The notes: generated by a model from the letters alone, not told the origin. Shown: positions 16,827 to 26,631, counted from the stretch's first letter. The stretch: DNA of 64,000 bases from Rhizobium sp. R634 (GCF_002211305.1 NZ_LOKW01000003.1:1-64000), one strand, 5' to 3'. A program made the numbers and translations.

Positions 16827-18080
16827 ATGAATTTCATGCCCCAGACCCAGAACACCGTTGATCCCGCCAAGCTGGAAAGGCTTGCCGAGGTCGCCGTCAA
16901 GGTCGGCCTTCAGCTGCAGAAGGGCCAGGATCTGGTGATCACCGCGCCTGTGGTGGCGCTGCCGCTCGTGCGACTGATTACCAAGCACGCCTATCAGGCC
17001 GGCGCCGGATTGGTAAACGCCTTCTATACCGACGAGGAAACGACGCTGGCGCGCTATCAGTACGGCAGCGACGAGAGTTTCGACCGCGCTTCCGGCTGGC
17101 TCTACGAGGGCATGGCCAAGGCCTATGCCAACGGTGCGGCCCGTCTTGCAATCGCCGGCGACAATCCAATGCTGCTGTCCGATCAGGATGCCGGCAAGGT
17201 CGGCCGCGCCAATCGCGCCACCTCCACCGCCTATAAGCCGGCGCTGGAAAAGATCTCGAATTTCGACATCAACTGGAACATCGTCTCCTATCCCAACCCT
17301 TCCTGGGCCAAAGTGGTCTTCCCCGACGATCCTGAACCGATCGCGATCGCCAAGCTCGCCAAGGCGATCTTTGCCGCCTCGCGCGTCGATGTCAGCGACC
17401 CCGTCGCCGCCTGGGCCGAGCACAATGCCAACCTCGCCAAACGCTCCGCCTGGCTGAACGGCGAGCGCTTCGCCGCGCTGCATTTCACGGGACCGGGCAC
17501 GGACCTGACGGTCGGCCTCGCCGACGGGCACGAGTGGCATGGCGGCGCTTCCACCGCCAAGAACGGCATCACCTGCAATCCGAATATCCCGACCGAGGAA
17601 GTCTTCACGACGCCGCATGCGCTGCGCGTCGAAGGTCATGTCTCAAGCACCAAGCCGCTGTCGCATCAGGGCACGCTGATCGACAACATCCAGGTGCGCT
17701 TCGAAGGCGGCCGCATCGTCGAGGCCAAGGCGTCGCGCGGCGAAGTGGTGCTGAACAAGGTGCTTGATACCGACGAAGGCGCGCGCCGGCTCGGCGAAGT
17801 GGCGCTCGTACCGCATTCCTCCCCGATCTCGGCGAGCGGCATCCTGTTCTACAACACGCTGTTCGACGAAAACGCCTCCTGCCACATCGCGCTCGGCCAG
17901 TGCTATTCCAAGTGCTTCCTCGACGGGGCGACCTTGAGCCAGGAGCAGATCAAGGCGCAGGGCGGCAATTCCAGCCTCATCCATATCGACTGGATGATCG
18001 GCTCCGACAAGGTCGATATCGACGGCGTCAAGCCTGACGGATCGCGGGTTGCGGTGATGCGCCAGGGCGAGTGGGCCTGA
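16827..18080 (+). CDS. Aminopeptidase, M29 family
   Basis: 417 residues of the thermophilic-aminopeptidase/AmpS (M29) family. Metal-site segments are visible: EVALVPHSSPIS, NTLFDENASCHIALG and the C-terminal IHIDWMIGSDKVDIDG, with FEGGRIVEA before them. It is a cytoplasmic metallo-aminopeptidase with broad N-terminal specificity. ATG 16827 is preferred over the frame from 16749, because the family starts near residue 27 of the longer frame and AGAGGCAGG precedes it. The last 53 bp overlap the convergent EamA gene. Confidence 0.88.
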   Translation: MNFMPQTQNTVDPAKLERLAEVAVKVGLQLQKGQDLVITAPVVALPLVRLITKHAYQAGAGLVNAFYTDEETTLARYQYGSDESFDRASGWLYEGMAKAYANGAARLAIAGDNPMLLSDQDAGKVGRANRATSTAYKPALEKISNFDINWNIVSYPNPSWAKVVFPDDPEPIAIAKLAKAIFAASRVDVSDPVAAWAEHNANLAKRSAWLNGERFAALHFTGPGTDLTVGLADGHEWHGGASTAKNGITCNPNIPTEEVFTTPHALRVEGHVSSTKPLSHQGTLIDNIQVRFEGGRIVEAKASRGEVVLNKVLDTDEGARRLGEVALVPHSSPISASGILFYNTLFDENASCHIALGQCYSKCFLDGATLSQEQIKAQGGNSSLIHIDWMIGSDKVDIDGVKPDGSRVAVMRQGEWA

Positions 18081-18939
18081 CCGGCATCATCGTCCGCTGA
18101 CTGAGCCAGACGCTGGCGAGCACCATGGCAAAGCCGGCGATCTGCGCCGGCGTCAGGCTCTGGCCGAGCGCCAGCCAGCCGAGCAGAGTCGCGACGACGG
18201 GGCTGAGGAAGCCGAGCGATGCTGCGGCCGAGGGCTCGATGCGCGACAGGCCGCGGAACCAGAGCAGATAGGTGAAGGCTGCGCCGATCAGACCGAGATA
18301 GGCGATGCCGAGAATATTTTCTGTCGTCGGCGTGAGAAGCGCCGGCTCCAGCAGCAAGGCGACGGGCACGAGCAGAATACCGCCGGCGGTCAACTGCCAT
18401 GACGTGAAGGTCAGGCTGGAAACGGGCGGCTGCCAATGGCGGCTCAGCACCGTGCCGAAGGCCATCGACACCGCGCCGGCGAGACCGGCGGCGACGCCGA
18501 CCGGATCGAGCGCCGCATTCGGCGTCAGTACCAGCAGCGCCACCCCCGAGATGCCGATCAGACCGGCGACGACGGCGAGGAAGCGGATCGGCTTGCCGAG
18601 GAAAAGGCGCGACAAGGCGATGACGATCAGCGGCTGTACGGCGCCGACGGTGGCCGCCACGCCGCCCGGCAGCCGATAGGCCGAAACGAAGAGCATCGCC
18701 CAGAAGAACGAGAAGTTGAGCGCGCCGAGAACGAAGGCCCGGCCCCACCAGACACCGGTCGGCAGCTTGCGGACGATGAGCAGCAGAAGCAGACCCGCCG
18801 GCAGGGCGCGCAGCATCGCAACCGTCAGCGGGTAGCCTTCCGGCAGGTAGGATGTCGTGACGAAATAGGTGCTGCCCCAGATGGCCGGCGCGACGGCGGT
18901 GATCAGCACATCGGCGAGATATCGCGAATTTGTCTTCAT
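18028..18939 (-). CDS. EamA/DMT family transporter
   Basis: 303 residues with ten hydrophobic segments in two EamA repeats; the first repeat starts AVAPAIWGSTYFVTT and the second around LAGAVSMAFGTVLSR. It is an inner-membrane metabolite or drug exporter of the DMT superfamily. It is divergent from the MarR gene at 19021, and the 18-bp palindrome 18983-19000 lies between them, so it is probably the MarR target. The C-terminal tail (WLSQRTMMPVRPTRP...) overlaps the 3' end of the aminopeptidase gene on the other strand. Substrate unknown. Confidence 0.88.
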   Translation of the reverse strand: MKTNSRYLADVLITAVAPAIWGSTYFVTTSYLPEGYPLTVAMLRALPAGLLLLLIVRKLPTGVWWGRAFVLGALNFSFFWAMLFVSAYRLPGGVAATVGAVQPLIVIALSRLFLGKPIRFLAVVAGLIGISGVALLVLTPNAALDPVGVAAGLAGAVSMAFGTVLSRHWQPPVSSLTFTSWQLTAGGILLVPVALLLEPALLTPTTENILGIAYLGLIGAAFTYLLWFRGLSRIEPSAAASLGFLSPVVATLLGWLALGQSLTPAQIAGFAMVLASVWLSQRTMMPVRPTRPGASPQPAIRQA

Positions 18940-18982
18940 ATCAAGAATCTCTACATCAAGATAAATTCAACATAGCGCAATT

Positions 18983-19000
18983 TATCTTGACGTCAAGATA
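18983..19000. promoter_or_regulatory. MarR operator palindrome
   Basis: TATCTTGACGTCAAGATA is a perfect 18-bp palindrome 21 bp before the MarR ATG. A further half-site repeat, ATCAAGA and ATCAAGATA, lies at about 18940-18963 next to the exporter start. Spacing and symmetry fit a MarR dimer controlling both divergent genes. Confidence 0.65.
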
Positions 19001-19020
19001 TCTGCTGATATCGATGTGAC

Positions 19021-19518
19021 ATGAGTGAAGAGAAGCAAGATCACGTCGACAGGATCCTGGCGCAATGGCGGCGCGAGCGGCCGGATCTCGACGTCGAACC
19101 GATGGGCATCCTCGGACGGCTGAAGCGCCTCGGAACCCATCTCGGCCGTGAAGTCGAGACCGTGCTCATGAAGCACGGGCTTTCCACCTCGGCTTTCGAC
19201 GTGCTGGCCACGCTTCGCCGCTCCGGCGCGCCGCACCGGCTCTCGCCGGGGGAGCTTCTGGAGATGACGATGGTCAGCTCCGGTACGATGACCAACCGGA
19301 TCGACCAGCTGGAGAAAGCGGGCTTCGTCGAGCGCATCCTCAATCCGGAAGACAGGCGCAGCGTGCTGATCGCGCTGACCGAAAAGGGCCTTGCGACCGT
19401 CGAAGAGGCGGTCGGCGCCCATGTCGCCAACCAGCAGCGCTTGACGCGCAATCTGACAGCCGAGGACAAGGCCGAATTCGACCGGCTGCTCAAGAAATTC
19501 CTGTCGGATTTCGAATAG
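19021..19518 (+). CDS. MarR family transcriptional regulator
   Basis: 165 residues. The winged helix includes LSPGELLEMTMVSSGTMTNRIDQL, the recognition region NPEDRRSVLIALTEKG is the beta-wing, and the dimerisation helices flank it. It is divergent from the EamA exporter with a perfect palindrome between them, the classical repressor-exporter design. The stop is immediately adjacent to the stop of the convergent oxidoreductase gene (19518/19519). Inducer unknown. Confidence 0.92.
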   Translation: MSEEKQDHVDRILAQWRRERPDLDVEPMGILGRLKRLGTHLGREVETVLMKHGLSTSAFDVLATLRRSGAPHRLSPGELLEMTMVSSGTMTNRIDQLEKAGFVERILNPEDRRSVLIALTEKGLATVEEAVGAHVANQQRLTRNLTAEDKAEFDRLLKKFLSDFE

Positions 19519-20109
19519 TCAGACGGCGGCAAGCGCCTTGCGGACACGCTCCAGATGCGCCTTGCGCCTGGCCTCGGTCGCCCGGTCCATGTCGTGCAGG
19601 CTCAGCATGCGGAAGACGAGCTTCTTCGAGCAGAAATTGGCGATGCCGCGCTTCAGCAGGCGGCGAACGGGATTGCCCATGTAGAGATGCACGAGCCACC
19701 AGGGCGAGCCCGTCGTCGTCAGCGCATAGAGCAGCCTGATATTGGTAAGCTGAGGCACGATGCGGCCGCCGGCGGCATCGTGGGTGAAGGCCACGCCCGG
19801 CGCGAAGACGCGATCGAAGAAGCCTTTCAGGATGGCCGGAAAATTGAACCACCATTGCGGAAAGACAAGGACGAGCCCATCGGCCGACCGCAGCCGGGCC
19901 ACGGCATCGGCGACGGCCGAGGTATCGTAGGGCATGTCGAAATAAGCGCGGCGTTCCGCCTCGGACAGACGCGGATCGAAATCCTCGGCATAGAGATCGA
20001 GCAGATCGACGACATGGCCGGAGGTTTCCAAGGCCTCGCGGGCCGTGCGCGCCACTGAAGCGGCAAAGCTTTCCGGCAGCGGATGGGCAAGCACGAGCAG
20101 GATCCGCAT
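19519..20109 (-). CDS. NAD(P)H-dependent oxidoreductase, flavodoxin-like
   Basis: 196 residues of the NQO1/KefF-type FMN or FAD quinone-reductase fold: LLVLAHPLPESFAASVA (flavin phosphate loop), LVFPQWWFNFPAILKGFFDRVF (typical WWF...P..LKG.FDRV) and TTTGSPWWLVHLY. It reduces quinones or protects against electrophiles in the cytoplasm. It starts 2 bp after the end of xseA on the same strand, so it may be the second gene of an xseA operon. No KefC-like channel is nearby. Confidence 0.88.
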   Translation of the reverse strand: MRILLVLAHPLPESFAASVARTAREALETSGHVVDLLDLYAEDFDPRLSEAERRAYFDMPYDTSAVADAVARLRSADGLVLVFPQWWFNFPAILKGFFDRVFAPGVAFTHDAAGGRIVPQLTNIRLLYALTTTGSPWWLVHLYMGNPVRRLLKRGIANFCSKKLVFRMLSLHDMDRATEARRKAHLERVRKALAAV

Positions 20110-20111
20110 CG

Positions 20112-21692
20112 TCAGAATAGGCTTCCCTGTTTCGTCGGATCCGCAGGTTTTGCACTGCGCTTCTTGGCGCCGGCGGGCGGAGTTCCGCCTTCCGTCGTCA
20201 GCGCGCCGACGCGGCCGTCGGCGAATTCGATGGCGATGCCCATGCCGACGGAGAGAGCCGCGGCCTGGGAGACCGGCCTGTCATCCTCATCGCGGATGAC
20301 GGCGTAGCCGCGCTTCAGCACGTTCTTATAGGAGAGCGACTGCAGCACGCGATCCTGTGCGGAAAGCTCGGCGCGGGCGCGCGTCAGCTGGTGGCGGATC
20401 GCCGTATCGGCATGGCGCGTGAGATTGCCGAGACGTTCGCGGCCGCGATCGGTCTGCGTCTTCAGCCGGGTGGGCAACGATGCGAGGATGGCCTCGGCGC
20501 GGTCGATGCGGGACGTCGAACGGTCGAGCAGGCGTTCGACGGTGCGTTCGGCCCGCGCCATGCGCTCGTTCAGAAGCTGGCGGCGCTCGGCGATGCGGTT
20601 GGAGAGCACATCAGGGCGCAGATGCGAGGCGACACGCTCGAAGCCGCGGCGCTTGTTGATGGTGTTGAGTTCCAGCCCGCGGCCGAGGCCGGCGGCTGCC
20701 TCGTCGAAGCGACGCCGCGGCAAAGCGAGAAGCTGATCGAGCGACGGCAAAGCCCGCATCAGGGCGCGGACGGACTGGCGGCGCTGATCCATCTGCCGGT
20801 TCATGCAGCCCTGCAGGCGCGCGGCCAGAGCGGCGGCCTGCGCCTCCAACTCCGCCTTGACGGGCACGGCCATTTCCGCAGCACCGGTCGGCGTCGGGGC
20901 GCGGACATCGGCGGCATAATCGATCAGCGTCCAGTCGGTCTCGTGACCGACCGCCGAGATCAGCGGTATCCGGCTTTCGGCCGCGGCGCGCACGACAGTT
21001 TCGTCGTTGAAGCTCCAGAGGTCTTCCAGGCTGCCGCCGCCGCGTGCGACGATCAGCACGTCGGGACGGGCAATCGCGCCTCCCGGCTCCAGCGCATTGA
21101 AGCCACGGATGGCGTTCGCCACCTCCTCGCCGGACCCCTCCCCCTGCACCTTGACCGGCCAGACGAGGACATGCACGGGGAACCGATCGGAGATGCGGTG
21201 CAGGATATCGCGGATCACGGCGCCGGTCGGCGAGGTGACGACGCCAATCACCTTGGGCATGAAAGGCAGCCGCTTCTTGCGGGCGGCATCGAAGAGGCCT
21301 TCGGCGCCAAGCCTGCGCTTGCGCTCCTCGATCAGCGCCATCAGCGCACCGGCGCCGGCGGGTTCCAGCGTCTCGATGACGATCTGGTACTTCGAGGAGC
21401 CCGGGAAGGTGGTGACCTTGCCGGTGGCGATGACTTCCATACCCTCTTCCGGACGGAACTTCAGGCGCGAGAAGGTACCCTTCCAGATGACGGCATCGAT
21501 GCGGGCGCGGTCATCCTTCAGGGAGAAATAGGCGTGGCCCGAAGAGTGCGGACCGCGATAGCCCGATATTTCGCCGCGCACGCGAACCTGGTCGAAAGCC
21601 GTTTCGACGGTGCGCTTGATGGAGCCGGAAAGCTCCGAAACCGAATATTCGGCAAGGTTGGTCGGCGAATCGCTGTCGAAGACGTTGCTCAT
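20112..21692 (-). CDS. xseA: Exodeoxyribonuclease VII large subunit
   Basis: 526 residues: an N-terminal OB-fold ([36 protein letters not shown]), a catalytic domain with the conserved [15 protein letters not shown] and [13 protein letters not shown], and a long coiled-coil region before the C-terminal [17 protein letters not shown]. It degrades single-stranded DNA with XseB. The C-terminus carries a Lys-rich extension ([17 protein letters not shown]) found in alphaproteobacterial homologues. xseB is not in the window. Confidence 0.96.
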   Translation of the reverse strand: MSNVFDSDSPTNLAEYSVSELSGSIKRTVETAFDQVRVRGEISGYRGPHSSGHAYFSLKDDRARIDAVIWKGTFSRLKFRPEEGMEVIATGKVTTFPGSSKYQIVIETLEPAGAGALMALIEERKRRLGAEGLFDAARKKRLPFMPKVIGVVTSPTGAVIRDILHRISDRFPVHVLVWPVKVQGEGSGEEVANAIRGFNALEPGGAIARPDVLIVARGGGSLEDLWSFNDETVVRAAAESRIPLISAVGHETDWTLIDYAADVRAPTPTGAAEMAVPVKAELEAQAAALAARLQGCMNRQMDQRRQSVRALMRALPSLDQLLALPRRRFDEAAAGLGRGLELNTINKRRGFERVASHLRPDVLSNRIAERRQLLNERMARAERTVERLLDRSTSRIDRAEAILASLPTRLKTQTDRGRERLGNLTRHADTAIRHQLTRARAELSAQDRVLQSLSYKNVLKRGYAVIRDEDDRPVSQAAALSVGMGIAIEFADGRVGALTTEGGTPPAGAKKRSAKPADPTKQGSLF

Positions 21693-22001
21693 GCCTTCTT
21701 TCTATGACCATCCGCGGGAAACGGGAAGGTCGCGATGCCGACCGAGACCTGTTTTCCCGGCTGTGGGAATGCGGCCGTCGGGCGGAGTATTCAATACATG
21801 TCATCGTTGCAGTTTAATCGACAACAACAAAATCGGGAAAAATTTTGCTTCCGCGCGGAACGCATCGTTAGACTTTGCGTTTTACCCGAAAGGGATTGCT
21901 AACCACCGCAAAGCAAAGGCTTTTCGGCGAACTTGGCCGGTAAATCTTTGTTAGTTGGCGCTTCCTATGCTTCCCCTCGTTCTCTCTGGGAAGGTGCTGA
22001 A
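21693..22001. other. Intergenic region, 309 bp, between xseA and a small membrane protein
   Basis: Divergent promoter region. The middle (about 21800-21960) is markedly AT-rich compared with its surroundings and should hold the promoters of both genes. No RNA gene, clear terminator or repeat was recognised. Confidence 0.5.
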
Positions 22002-22244
22002 ATGATTATTCTCACAGCAGCAGCATTGGGCATCAGCGCCGGGCAAATGCGCTCGGCCGCCGCGATCGCGTTGGTCGCCGCGCTGATCGGGATGACCTTC
22101 GCGCTGGCGGCGATATTTTCGCCCGGGCCGGTTTCGCTTCTGGCGCTCCTCTATGCCATCCTCGGCTATAATGGCGGCCTGATCCTGTTCGTGCTCGGCC
22201 TCTATGCCAGCGCACGTCTTCGTGCACTGCGCGTCTTTCAGTAA
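22002..22244 (+). CDS. Small membrane protein, function unknown
   Basis: 80 residues from ATG 22002, preceded by GGGAAGGTG. Two hydrophobic segments are seen (AAAIALVAALIGMTFALAAI and LLALLYAILGYNGGLILFVLGLY), then a short basic tail (ASARLRALRVFQ), so it is probably a two-span inner-membrane protein. The frame continues upstream to 21933 but without a ribosome site. It ends 16 bp before the stop of the convergent GT-C gene. No family is recognised. Confidence 0.6.
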   Translation: MIILTAAALGISAGQMRSAAAIALVAALIGMTFALAAIFSPGPVSLLALLYAILGYNGGLILFVLGLYASARLRALRVFQ

Positions 22245-22259
22245 AGACCGCTGCCGGCG

Positions 22260-24107
22260 TCAATTCGCCGCCGGCCGATAGCGAAAGAACTGCACGCCTG
22301 CATCCGCCGCCTTCGGGAGCGGCTCGAGATAGGGCGGAATATTGCCCTCGCCGAGTTCGGCATAGAGCCCATCCGGCTTCAATTTGGCGAGCTGGCGTGT
22401 CTGCGGATCGTCAGGGCAGAAAGCGAGCGCGGTCACGCCCGCTCCCTTCAGAAAAGATTCCGCCTCCTGCGGTTTGGCCATGCCGATATGCAGCTCCGTC
22501 AGCATCCCACCCTGATCGCGATGATAGGGCGCCGCGAGAACCCGGTTCTGTGTGAAACGAAGAATGGAAACACCCATTTCCGCCGGGGCGGAGACGAGGC
22601 CGGCGGGAAGCCCGGCAAGCGGCGCCAGCGCCTGGCTTGAGTTGCAGGAGTGCTCCTTGGTCGGTTCGGCCGCCTTTTTCTGGCCGTCATTTCCCAGCTG
22701 CATCGATAAAAGCCCGCCACCGACCGCCCAGGCGGCCGGGACGCTCGCAAACACCGTCATTATATAAACGAAGGCGGCGGCGACATTCTCGCTGTCGCCG
22801 TTGGAGATGCGCCTGATATCGATGATCAGCAGGCTAAGCGGAAGGATCGAGAGCAGGTTGGAGAAGGGCGAGCCGCGCACCTGCACCAGCGCGATCCCCC
22901 AGCAGATGGCGAGCAGGAAAAGCAGGATCAGATGGATCTGGGCCCGGTCCCGCTGGACGATGCGGAAGATGCAGACGGCGATGCCGAAGAGGCCGGCCGC
23001 GTAGAAGGCGCCGACATCGAAGGGCTCGGTGCGTGCCAGCGCGAAGACCGACTTTGCTTCGGAAACATTCCTCAGCCAGAGCTCGACCAGCATCGGATCG
23101 AGGCCAGCCAGCGGATCGCTCAGGCATTGCGGCGCGATCACGATTGCCGAGCCGAGAACGCCGGCGCCGATGACGGTCAGCGCCAGAAAGCGCATGGGGC
23201 GGGCAAGGCGGCTCGCAAAAACCGCGCAGAACAGCAGAAGACCGCCGCCGATCGCCGCAAGGCTGTAATAGCCGAGCGAGAGATTGTCGCAGGTGACCAT
23301 GGAATAGAGCCGAGGCGGCACCGTGGCGAAGAAGAGGATGCTGATCGCAATCGCCAGCGCCAGGCCGAAGGACTGGGCGGCGACAGCGAAATCCCGGCCC
23401 TCCCATGCCCAGAGCAGGGCGACGGCCAAGCAGACGGCGGCGACGAAGGGCGTCGTCTCGGCGCCGATGGCAATGGCGACAGCCGCGGCGATGCCGGCAA
23501 CCGCATAGCTCCAGCCGCGACGCTGCGGATCCAGCAGCATCGCCGTCATCGTCGCGACCAGCGCCAGCTGCGCATTGTGATGATCGAGGGCACCGGGCGC
23601 GAAACGATTGCCGGTGTAGATCACGAAGCAGGTCATGCCGAGGCTGATATGCATGCCGGCGGCACCGCCAATGCGCCGGCCGGCAACGGCCATGGCAAGC
23701 ATTGCCGGCAGAATGAGCGACACCGGCCAGACGGCGAGCGCCAGCGCCTCGGCCGTCTCGCGCGGCGCGAACAGACCGAAGAACCAGATCAGCGAGGCGA
23801 TCGGCAGATCGATCAGCCGTGACCAGTGCATCAGTGTACCGCCGCCGAGACCGAGGCGGTATTGCATCAGATCGAACCAGCCCTGGCCGGCGAGAAAATC
23901 GCGAACCTCGACGAGACGCATGCCGTCGTCATTGTCGGGACCGACATAATCGGTGGCGCCGGAAAGCCTGGTGACGACGATAATGGCGGCAAGAATGACG
24001 CTGTAGGCGGTGACGGCCGGCCACAGCCGCGTCAGCAGGCCGCGCATTCCACTGCGATGGACTTCGGTCGCGGATGATGCATTGGCGATCGGCTGCACGG
24101 CATTCAT
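22260..24107 (-). CDS. Polytopic membrane protein, GT-C glycosyltransferase-like
   Basis: 615 residues with about 11-12 hydrophobic segments and a soluble C-terminal part (about 480-615). After the first span comes the acidic motif GPDNDDGMRLVEVRD (about residues 57-70), followed by GGGTLMHWSRLIDLP and, further on, LDHHNAQLAL. Acidic residues in the first external loop are the catalytic mark of GT-C enzymes that use polyprenyl-phosphate sugars. It is divergent, 158 bp away, from a GtrB-like and GtrA-like pair, so a periplasmic glycosyl-transfer role is inferred. The acceptor is unknown. No named family member is recognised with certainty. Confidence 0.7.
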   Translation of the reverse strand: MNAVQPIANASSATEVHRSGMRGLLTRLWPAVTAYSVILAAIIVVTRLSGATDYVGPDNDDGMRLVEVRDFLAGQGWFDLMQYRLGLGGGTLMHWSRLIDLPIASLIWFFGLFAPRETAEALALAVWPVSLILPAMLAMAVAGRRIGGAAGMHISLGMTCFVIYTGNRFAPGALDHHNAQLALVATMTAMLLDPQRRGWSYAVAGIAAAVAIAIGAETTPFVAAVCLAVALLWAWEGRDFAVAAQSFGLALAIAISILFFATVPPRLYSMVTCDNLSLGYYSLAAIGGGLLLFCAVFASRLARPMRFLALTVIGAGVLGSAIVIAPQCLSDPLAGLDPMLVELWLRNVSEAKSVFALARTEPFDVGAFYAAGLFGIAVCIFRIVQRDRAQIHLILLFLLAICWGIALVQVRGSPFSNLLSILPLSLLIIDIRRISNGDSENVAAAFVYIMTVFASVPAAWAVGGGLLSMQLGNDGQKKAAEPTKEHSCNSSQALAPLAGLPAGLVSAPAEMGVSILRFTQNRVLAAPYHRDQGGMLTELHIGMAKPQEAESFLKGAGVTALAFCPDDPQTRQLAKLKPDGLYAELGEGNIPPYLEPLPKAADAGVQFFRYRPAAN

Positions 24108-24265
24108 GTGGTTAGCAGTTCGTTTCCAGATGGCTGACCTTAGCCCCCGCCGATCAAGAAAGTGTAAAGCCGCCTCCGGTTGCCGGCGATTTCGCCTGCG
24201 TCATAGCGTCTTATTAACACCGAGTGGTTTAGGCTCGGCACGGCTTCTGTGTAACGAGTAAAGTC

Positions 24266-25273
24266 ATGGCCCGATCGCGTACCGGTAATCTTGATATCGC
24301 CGTCCTGCTTCCCTGCTATAACGAGGCGGCAACGATCGGCCCTGTGGTGCAAGGCTTCCGGGCGATGCTGCCGGATGCAGCGATCCATGTCTATGACAAC
24401 AATTCCACCGACGGGACCGCGCTGCAGGCGATGCTGGCCGGCGCGCATGTTGTGCGCGAGCGGCGGCAGGGCAAGGGTCACGTCGTGCGCCGCATGTTCG
24501 CCGACATCGATGCCGACATCTACATCATGGCCGACGGCGACGGAACCTATGCGCCCGATGACGCCGAAGAACTGGTGCGGACGCTGCTGACGGAGCGCGC
24601 CGACATGGTTGTAGGAACGCGCCGCGGCGTGCATGCCGACGCTGGCCGTCACGGCCATGCACTCGGCAATCGGCTTTTCAACGTGCTCTACCGGACGATC
24701 TTCGGCCCTGATTTCACCGATATCTTCTCCGGCTACCGCGCCTTCTCGCGCCGTTTCGTCAAGAGCTTCCCGGCTGTGTCGGGCGGCTTCGAGATCGAGA
24801 CCGAAATGTCGGTGCATGCCTCCCGGCTGAAGCTGCCGGTCAGCGAACTGGAGCTCGACTATGGCCGCCGCCCGGAGGGATCGCATTCCAAGCTTTCGAC
24901 CTTCCGCGACGGCGGCAAGATCCTCTGGATGTTTGCGATGCTGATGAAGGAGACGCGGCCCTTCGCCTTCTTCAGTGCGATCAGCGCCGCCTTCATGCTG
25001 GCAAGCCTCGGCTTCATGACGCCGGTGCTGGCGGAATATTTCGAGACGGGCCTCGTCAGCCGCATGCCGACCTGGGTGCTGTCGATGGCACTGATGATGA
25101 TTTCCTTCATGCTGTTCACCGCCGGCGTCATTCTCGATTCCGTCGCACGCGCCCGCGCCGAACAGCTGCGCATCCATTATATGAGCCTGGAAACGCCAGG
25201 CGCGGCCAAGCTGCCGGATAGCGATGCAGCGTCTGCGCCCCGCGCCGGCCGCGGCAAGGCGGACGCGGCGTGA
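24266..25273 (+). CDS. Glycosyltransferase family 2, GtrB/DPM1-like
   Basis: 335 residues: a GT2 nucleotide-sugar domain (VLLPCYNEAATIGPVV at the start, DNNSTDGT and the metal-binding MADGDGTY), then RGVHADAGRHGHALGNRLFN, and two C-terminal transmembrane helices (about 235-260 and 270-295). This is the design of enzymes that load a sugar onto undecaprenyl phosphate. The GtrA-like gene overlaps its stop by 4 bp. The ATG follows GTAACGAG. The sugar is not predictable. Confidence 0.85.
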   Translation: MARSRTGNLDIAVLLPCYNEAATIGPVVQGFRAMLPDAAIHVYDNNSTDGTALQAMLAGAHVVRERRQGKGHVVRRMFADIDADIYIMADGDGTYAPDDAEELVRTLLTERADMVVGTRRGVHADAGRHGHALGNRLFNVLYRTIFGPDFTDIFSGYRAFSRRFVKSFPAVSGGFEIETEMSVHASRLKLPVSELELDYGRRPEGSHSKLSTFRDGGKILWMFAMLMKETRPFAFFSAISAAFMLASLGFMTPVLAEYFETGLVSRMPTWVLSMALMMISFMLFTAGVILDSVARARAEQLRIHYMSLETPGAAKLPDSDAASAPRAGRGKADAA

Positions 25274-25647
25274 AGAAGCTCATCCGTTTTGCGATTGCCG
25301 GCGGCATCGGCTTTCTCGTCGATGCGGGCGTGCTGTCGGCGCTGCTGGCGCTGACACCGCTCGGGCCTTTCCTGGCGCGGCTCATCGCGATCGCCCTCGC
25401 CATGGCGTCAACCTGGGTCTTCAACCGGAACTTCACCTTCGATCGCTCCGGCCGCTCGCTCGCCGCCGAAGGCTTCCGTTACGGCTCGGTCGGCGTCACG
25501 GCGGCGCTCGTCAATTATGGACTTTATTCCGCGCTTCTGCTTTCGCTGCCGGCGCTGCAGCCGCTTGCGGCGATGGTGGTTGCCAGCATCGCCGCCATGG
25601 TCTTCAGCTTCTTCGGCTATTCGCGCTTCGTCTTCCGCGCGGAATAA
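25270..25647 (+). CDS. GtrA family membrane protein
   Basis: 125 residues with four transmembrane helices and the family's features: IRFAIAGGIGFLVDAGVLS at the start, ASTWVFNRNFTFDRSGR between helices 2 and 3, and FFGYSRFVFR at the end. GtrA proteins are thought to flip polyprenyl-phosphate-linked sugars to the periplasmic side. It overlaps the GT2 gene by 4 bp, so the two are translationally coupled. Its stop touches the stop of the convergent oxidoreductase gene. Confidence 0.88.
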   Translation: MKKLIRFAIAGGIGFLVDAGVLSALLALTPLGPFLARLIAIALAMASTWVFNRNFTFDRSGRSLAAEGFRYGSVGVTAALVNYGLYSALLLSLPALQPLAAMVVASIAAMVFSFFGYSRFVFRAE

Positions 25648-26631
25648 TCAGACGGCTTCCCAGCCGTCCTTCTCGCTGGCGCGGTAGATCGCATCGATCA
25701 CCTTCTGGTTCAGCTTCGAATTTTCCAGTGTGACGATCTCTTCCTTGCCCTTCACCGCTCTGGCAAAGGCCTCGACCTCGCGCTTGTACTGGCGGCTGTC
25801 CTGGAAGCGGAAGATGCGCGATTCATTGTGGCTGCGGTCGGCAAGCTCGATTTCCTCCGGCCCCCAGCGATTGGCATTGAACGGCGACTTGACCTCGATG
25901 TAGCCGTCGGTGCCGTGAAAGACCATGACCTGGCGGTTGGCCATCTGCGTCGAGACATAGAAGCTCAGCTCGAAGTCGCCGAAATCGGCCTTGACGCTCG
26001 AATAGATGTCCGTGCCGAAATCGGGATCGCGCTCGGTGATCGCCTGAATCCAGAGCGGCTCCTTGCCGGTGGAAAAACGCGTGCTCATAACCGGATAGAC
26101 GCCGATATCGGGAAGGCCGCCGCCGCCGAGTTCGGGGATGTTGCGCATGTTGGCCGCGTCGCGGTTGAAATAGGTGAAGGCACCCTGCACATGCTTGAGC
26201 GAGCCGATCGCGCCCTCATCGATCAGCGAACGCACCTTCTGCCAGACCGGGGAATAGGTGATCATATAGGCTTCGGTGACGACCACCCGGTTGCGGTCGC
26301 GGGCAGCGATCACTTCGTCGATATCGGCTGCCTTCAACGCCAGCGGCTTTTCGCAGAGCACGTGCTTGCCGGCATCGGCAGCCTTGATCGACCATTCGAT
26401 GTGCTGCGAGGTCGGCAGCGGGATATAGACGGCGTCGATCACGTCGGAGGCAAGCATCTCCTCGTAGGAGCCGAAGGCATGCGGCACCGAGAAGCGGTCC
26501 GCCATCTCCCTTGCACGCGCGAGATCGCGGCTCGCAATCGCCGTGACGACGCAGTTCTCCGCATCCTGGATCGCAGGAACGACATTGTCGCGGCCGATCT
26601 TGGCGGTTGAAATGATACCGAAACGCAACAT
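25648..26631 (-). CDS. Gfo/Idh/MocA family oxidoreductase
   Basis: 327 residues from ATG 26631: an N-terminal Rossmann fold ([18 protein letters not shown]), the signature CEKPLAL at about residues 93-99, and a C-terminal alpha/beta domain ([13 protein letters not shown]). It is an NAD(P)-dependent dehydrogenase of a sugar or related polyol. The 58 extra residues of the longer frame (to 26805) do not match the family. It is divergent from the aldo/keto reductase at 26869. Substrate unknown. Confidence 0.88.
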   Translation of the reverse strand: MLRFGIISTAKIGRDNVVPAIQDAENCVVTAIASRDLARAREMADRFSVPHAFGSYEEMLASDVIDAVYIPLPTSQHIEWSIKAADAGKHVLCEKPLALKAADIDEVIAARDRNRVVVTEAYMITYSPVWQKVRSLIDEGAIGSLKHVQGAFTYFNRDAANMRNIPELGGGGLPDIGVYPVMSTRFSTGKEPLWIQAITERDPDFGTDIYSSVKADFGDFELSFYVSTQMANRQVMVFHGTDGYIEVKSPFNANRWGPEEIELADRSHNESRIFRFQDSRQYKREVEAFARAVKGKEEIVTLENSKLNQKVIDAIYRASEKDGWEAV

